Source: Oscillatoria sp. SIO1A7 (GTDB lineage Bacteria > Cyanobacteriota > Cyanobacteriia > Cyanobacteriales > Laspinemataceae). From it: a DNA stretch of 64,000 nt. The stretch is taken from assembly GCA_010672965.1 (NCBI GenBank), contig JAAHFN010000024.1:35422-99421 (forward strand), written 5' to 3'. Below are positions 61,574 to 64,000 of this stretch, piece by piece. The position numbers were made by a program, and so were the translations under genes. Within the stretch, counting starts at the first letter, position 1; every line of letters begins with the position of its first letter. The notes under the pieces were generated by a model that saw only the letters and a program-made list of their open reading frames with translations, had not been told where the DNA came from and ran no database searches.

Positions 61574-62623
61574 CTACACCCTCGCTACGGGGGAAATGCT
61601 CGGGCTAAGAGCGGCGGGACTAATGCCAGCGCGGCGAGCGACCAATAGGCCCAATGCCTCTAAGTAAGAGTTAACTAAGTCGGCTTTGATTCCCAAGTCT
61701 TCTGGAGTTACTTGCAGTTTGGTTGCGTTTTCTCTAACAGCAATTATTTGGGCGGTCTGGATTTGGCTGAAACTTAGAACCGCGCTGCCGCCAGCAGCAG
61801 TTGCCGGAATAACGATCGCATCTACTTGGTCGGCCCATATATCTCCAGGTTGGGGCTTGTCGGAAGAAACGATAAATTGCGGGGCTCGGCTCAGGCCAGC
61901 GAGGACGCAGGGCAAAAAGGTATAGCCCAATTCTTCTGCAGCGGCTCGGGGAGATATATCAGGATCTGGGGGCAGGGGCAATAGCGCCGGTGCGTGAGCT
62001 ACGGGAATTTGAAAAGTGCGGACGAGCAGATGGCTGATAACTGCTTCGGCACCGGCGATCGGGTCGATTCCGGAACCGTGGCGATATTGCTGTAACTCGA
62101 TGCTGTCGGTATCGTCTGGGAAGCGGGCGACTACAGCGATCGCCTCTATCTTTCTCTTTTCGATTAAAGTCTCGGCGGCGCGGAGCAAGCTATCGGGATT
62201 GCCAATAGTGCCCCAACTCGCTGAGTCGGAGCCGCGCAATTCCACCTGTAATGGGGCATCGGTGACAATATAATCTGTCGCGTCGAGCCCCAAGGTGGCT
62301 CGGCTAGCATCAACCGCCTGCAAGTGGCGCAGCTTTAGCTCTGGTTCGATCGCAGCATCGAGGATTAAACCAACTCGGTTTTGATGGACGGGTCGCAATC
62401 CCCAGCAACCAGCAGCAAATTTATCCAGACCATAGCCCTCTACATATAAGGTGTTGGCCATTGGCCAATACAGTTGCGCGCCGTTGAGGACATTGGGGTG
62501 GGTAATCAGTCGGTCTGCAACTGTAGCGATCGCCCGTGCCACCGGCAGCGCATCTCCGGCATATCCCCCTATGGCCGCTCCTATCCCCGTGGGCACGATT
62601 AAGACAACTGTATAGGGTCGCAT
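61574..62623 (-). CDS. DUF3326-family protein
   Basis: A 349-residue protein starting MRPYTVVLIVPTGIGAAIGGYAGDALPVARAIA. Family blocks: THPNVLNGAQLYWPM, YVEGYGLDKFA, RVGLILDAAIEPELKLRHLQ, GSGIDPIAGAEAVISHL and IVIPATAAGGSAVLSFSQI. DUF3326 is known mainly from cyanobacteria and its function is unknown; the Gly-rich segments suggest ligand binding (inference). The last four codons and the TAG stop come from a GGGTGTAG repeat. Confidence 0.82.
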   Translation of the reverse strand: MRPYTVVLIVPTGIGAAIGGYAGDALPVARAIATVADRLITHPNVLNGAQLYWPMANTLYVEGYGLDKFAAGCWGLRPVHQNRVGLILDAAIEPELKLRHLQAVDASRATLGLDATDYIVTDAPLQVELRGSDSASWGTIGNPDSLLRAAETLIEKRKIEAIAVVARFPDDTDSIELQQYRHGSGIDPIAGAEAVISHLLVRTFQIPVAHAPALLPLPPDPDISPRAAAEELGYTFLPCVLAGLSRAPQFIVSSDKPQPGDIWADQVDAIVIPATAAGGSAVLSFSQIQTAQIIAVRENATKLQVTPEDLGIKADLVNSYLEALGLLVARRAGISPAALSPSISPVARV

Positions 62624-62624
62624 T

Positions 62625-62756
62625 TATAGCAATACAGACTAAGGTTACAAAATGCCAATAGCTTCAATTTGCAGGACTTGGACGCTCTTGCTGCCCAGCG
62701 CCAGCCCTTGCCGGCGGACTTTGCTGAAAGCTGACAGCTGACTGCTTACCGCTATA
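62625..62756. mobile_element. MITE-like element (TATAGCA...GCTATA ends)
   Basis: Starts TATAGCAATACAGACTAAGG and ends GCTGACTGCTTACCGCTATA, sharing internal TGCCAATAGCTT and CTGACTGC words with 15574-15678. It separates DUF3326 from the small gene. Confidence 0.65.
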
Positions 62757-62942
62757 TTACTCTTTGGCAGACTCCATCGTTACTACCGCTTCAACTCGGG
62801 CAGTTTGCCGCTCCTTATCCACGCTCGCGATGCTAAAGCGCAGCGGTTCTCCGCGCTTTTCCAACTCTGCCTCAATAGCTTGCTGCAACTTCACCGGAGA
62901 GGATTCGAGGTCAACTTCTGCAGTAATAAAATGCGTCGTCAT
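62757..62942 (-). CDS. Small conserved hypothetical protein
   Basis: A 61-residue protein from the ATG at 62942 (MTTHFITAEVDLESSPVKLQQAIEAELEKRGEPLRFSIASVDKERQ). The upstream extension to 62987 is rejected because the family-like start is internal. Alternating beta/alpha pattern, no motif. Function unknown. Confidence 0.6.
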   Translation of the reverse strand: MTTHFITAEVDLESSPVKLQQAIEAELEKRGEPLRFSIASVDKERQTARVEAVVTMESAKE

Positions 62943-63207
62943 AGTCGTGCTATCCAAAATCTCTATCTCTCTATATTTATATAGCACTACGCATTAAGGG
63001 GATTCCAAGAAATAAATTACCCAATTCGTAGGACGGGCGTCCCGCCTGTCCTGGGTATGGGACTTCTCGGAAGCCCGTCCTACAGGAAACGATGGAGAAA
63101 TATTTATTTGGAAATCCCTAAGACTAGGGCAACTTAAGGGCTACCAAGGCTATATGCCGGCAATGCTTGTGCTGACTGCTGACTGCTCAGAGCTGACTGC
63201 TATATCG
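62943..63207. repeat. Intergenic repeats
   Basis: CGTAGGACGGGCGTCCCGCC...GAAGCCCGTCCTACAG (63028-63085) is the intact form of the repeat that is interrupted in the TPR gene. TGACTGCTGACTGCTCAGAG remnants of the TATAGCA family follow. Confidence 0.8.
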
Positions 63208-63603
63208 CTAAGGCGTCCCAAATTGGCGATCGTAAACCTCATCTTCCTTCCCGGTCTCGATCGTCATATCGGAAAGGGGTTTGGCGACGCAAAGCAATAC
63301 ATATCCTTCCTCTTGGAGTTTTGGGCCAACCCCCATCCCATCGGTTTGATCCACGCTTCCCCCATTGAGGATTTTCCCCGCACAAGTAGTGCAGACTCCG
63401 GCATTGCAAGAATTAGGCAAATCTAAACCCTCCTCGGATGCTGCCGTTAGGATGGTTTTATTTTCCGGCACCTTCAGAATGTGGGTCTTTGTTTCTCCTA
63501 TCTCCTGGCCTTTCTCATCCCTTTCCTTATAGTGAATTTCAACGGTGTGGATTTTGACTGGCTCAGTTCCAGTTTCCGCAGGGTTAGTTTCCAGCGTGTT
63601 CAT
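63208..63603 (-). CDS. Plant-type 2Fe-2S ferredoxin
   Basis: A 131-residue electron carrier. Cluster ligands Cys66, Cys71 and Cys74 (CNAGVCTTC) and Cys105 (YVLLC) fit the CX4CX2CXnC pattern. N-terminal extension of about 25 residues and a C-terminal extension (ETGKEDEVYDRQFGTP) beyond the classical PetF length; the usual SCRAGACSTC is changed to SCNAGVCTTC. It is therefore probably a minor, non-PetF1 ferredoxin with a specialised partner (inference). Start ATG at 63603. Confidence 0.9.
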   Translation of the reverse strand: MNTLETNPAETGTEPVKIHTVEIHYKERDEKGQEIGETKTHILKVPENKTILTAASEEGLDLPNSCNAGVCTTCAGKILNGGSVDQTDGMGVGPKLQEEGYVLLCVAKPLSDMTIETGKEDEVYDRQFGTP

Positions 63604-64000
63604 AGATCTTCTCGGCTAACTTCAAATGTGACTGGCTTATTCTATCTCTGGGAAACGGGAAACCCCGATTTGAGTTCAGTTTTTCTTTATGTTCGGGTTC
63701 GATACAGCGATCGGCAGTCAGCTTACCCTGCGGGAAGGGCGAAGCCCAACGGCAGTCATGCGATCGGCACAAGCCTTGCCGCTACTAGCCAGGAGCGAGA
63801 CTTGAATTATCCGTTCCCTGAATGCGTAGCGCTATAGCAGCTAATACAGGGCCAGAATAGGTCGGGGTCAAGACAAAAATAGCCAAAAATGCCAACGGCC
63901 TGAGACTAGGTTGCCTAGTCTCAGGCCGTTGGGCGTTTTATTTAATCTAGCGAGAATTAATACAGCGCGATCGCTCCTTGAGGCGTCTCCACCTAGAATC
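63604..64000. other. Intergenic end of the window with a MITE-like element
   Basis: About 63704-63835 is another TATAGCA-family copy, sharing GCACAAGCCTTGCCG and TTGAATTATCCGTTCC-type words with 34617-34727. A strong symmetric hairpin (63893-63940) and a HIP1 site follow. No gene seen before the end. Confidence 0.7.
63893..63945. terminator. Strong bidirectional hairpin terminator
   Basis: AACGGCCTGAGACTAGG pairs with CCTAGTCTCAGGCCGTT around a 3-nt loop (17 bp). A TTTTATTT run follows on the plus strand, and T-rich DNA also follows on the minus strand. It may end a gene that lies beyond the window. Confidence 0.8.

Overview
The window is from a cyanobacterial chromosome, most likely a filamentous, repeat-rich one. 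HIP1 octamers (GCGATCGC) are scattered throughout. Several genes are typical of cyanobacteria: a ZipN/Ftn2/ARC6-type division protein, RppAB-like regulators, and DUF1822, DUF928-like, DUF2358, DUF3326, DUF3754 and DUF4912 proteins. No rRNA, tRNA or CRISPR array was recognised. I do not name a species.

Layout. 0-7 kb: the 3' part of topA (the window opens next to the catalytic Tyr), a DUF39 homocysteine-biosynthesis-type protein, an acidic/basic hypothetical protein, a membrane-anchored TPR protein and a small membrane protein. 7-13 kb: a patatin-like lipase, a rhomboid protease and an orphan RND efflux pump. 13.7-14.8 kb: a toxin-antitoxin locus whose PIN toxin is frameshifted by a 7-bp tandem duplication. 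15.1-22.7 kb, all on the minus strand: a sigma-70-like factor, DUF1822, a membrane CHAT(caspase-like)-CHASE2 protein, two paralogous tiny secreted peptides, a DUF2934 protein, a PAN-like secreted protein and a Cys-rich secreted protein. I regard this as the best candidate for a poorly described system. 23.4-32.7 kb: a DUF3754 membrane protein, a PP2C phosphatase, a kinase-like protein with FHA domain whose HRD motif reads HRE, a calmodulin-like four-EF-hand domain fused to an Erv/ALR-like sulfhydryl oxidase region, and a TPR protein carrying an in-frame nested repeat insertion directly after codon 3. 33-38 kb: a HEAT-like protein and a glycine betaine/proline ABC transporter with a permease-binding-protein fusion. 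38.5-48 kb: pdhA, zipN, and a copper locus (RppAB-like two-component pair facing a CopA multicopper oxidase and CopB). 49-64 kb: DUF4912, DUF2358, an ArsA/GET3-like ATPase, a small-protein/metallopeptidase pair, HicBA, Nudix, GNAT, Uma2, a GT39-like glycosyltransferase, purN, a CPBP protease, DUF3326 and a 2Fe-2S ferredoxin.

Intergenic DNA is dominated by heptanucleotide arrays (GGGCATT, GGGTGTA, GAGTTTT types) and by at least seven families of short inverted-repeat elements resembling MITEs. Several touch genes: one is inserted in frame in a signal-peptide gene, one forms the upstream end of a glycosyltransferase gene, and four genes take their stop codon from repeat DNA.

All calls come from reading the sequence and from remembered family motifs. 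No database search was run, so family names for weakly conserved proteins are provisional.
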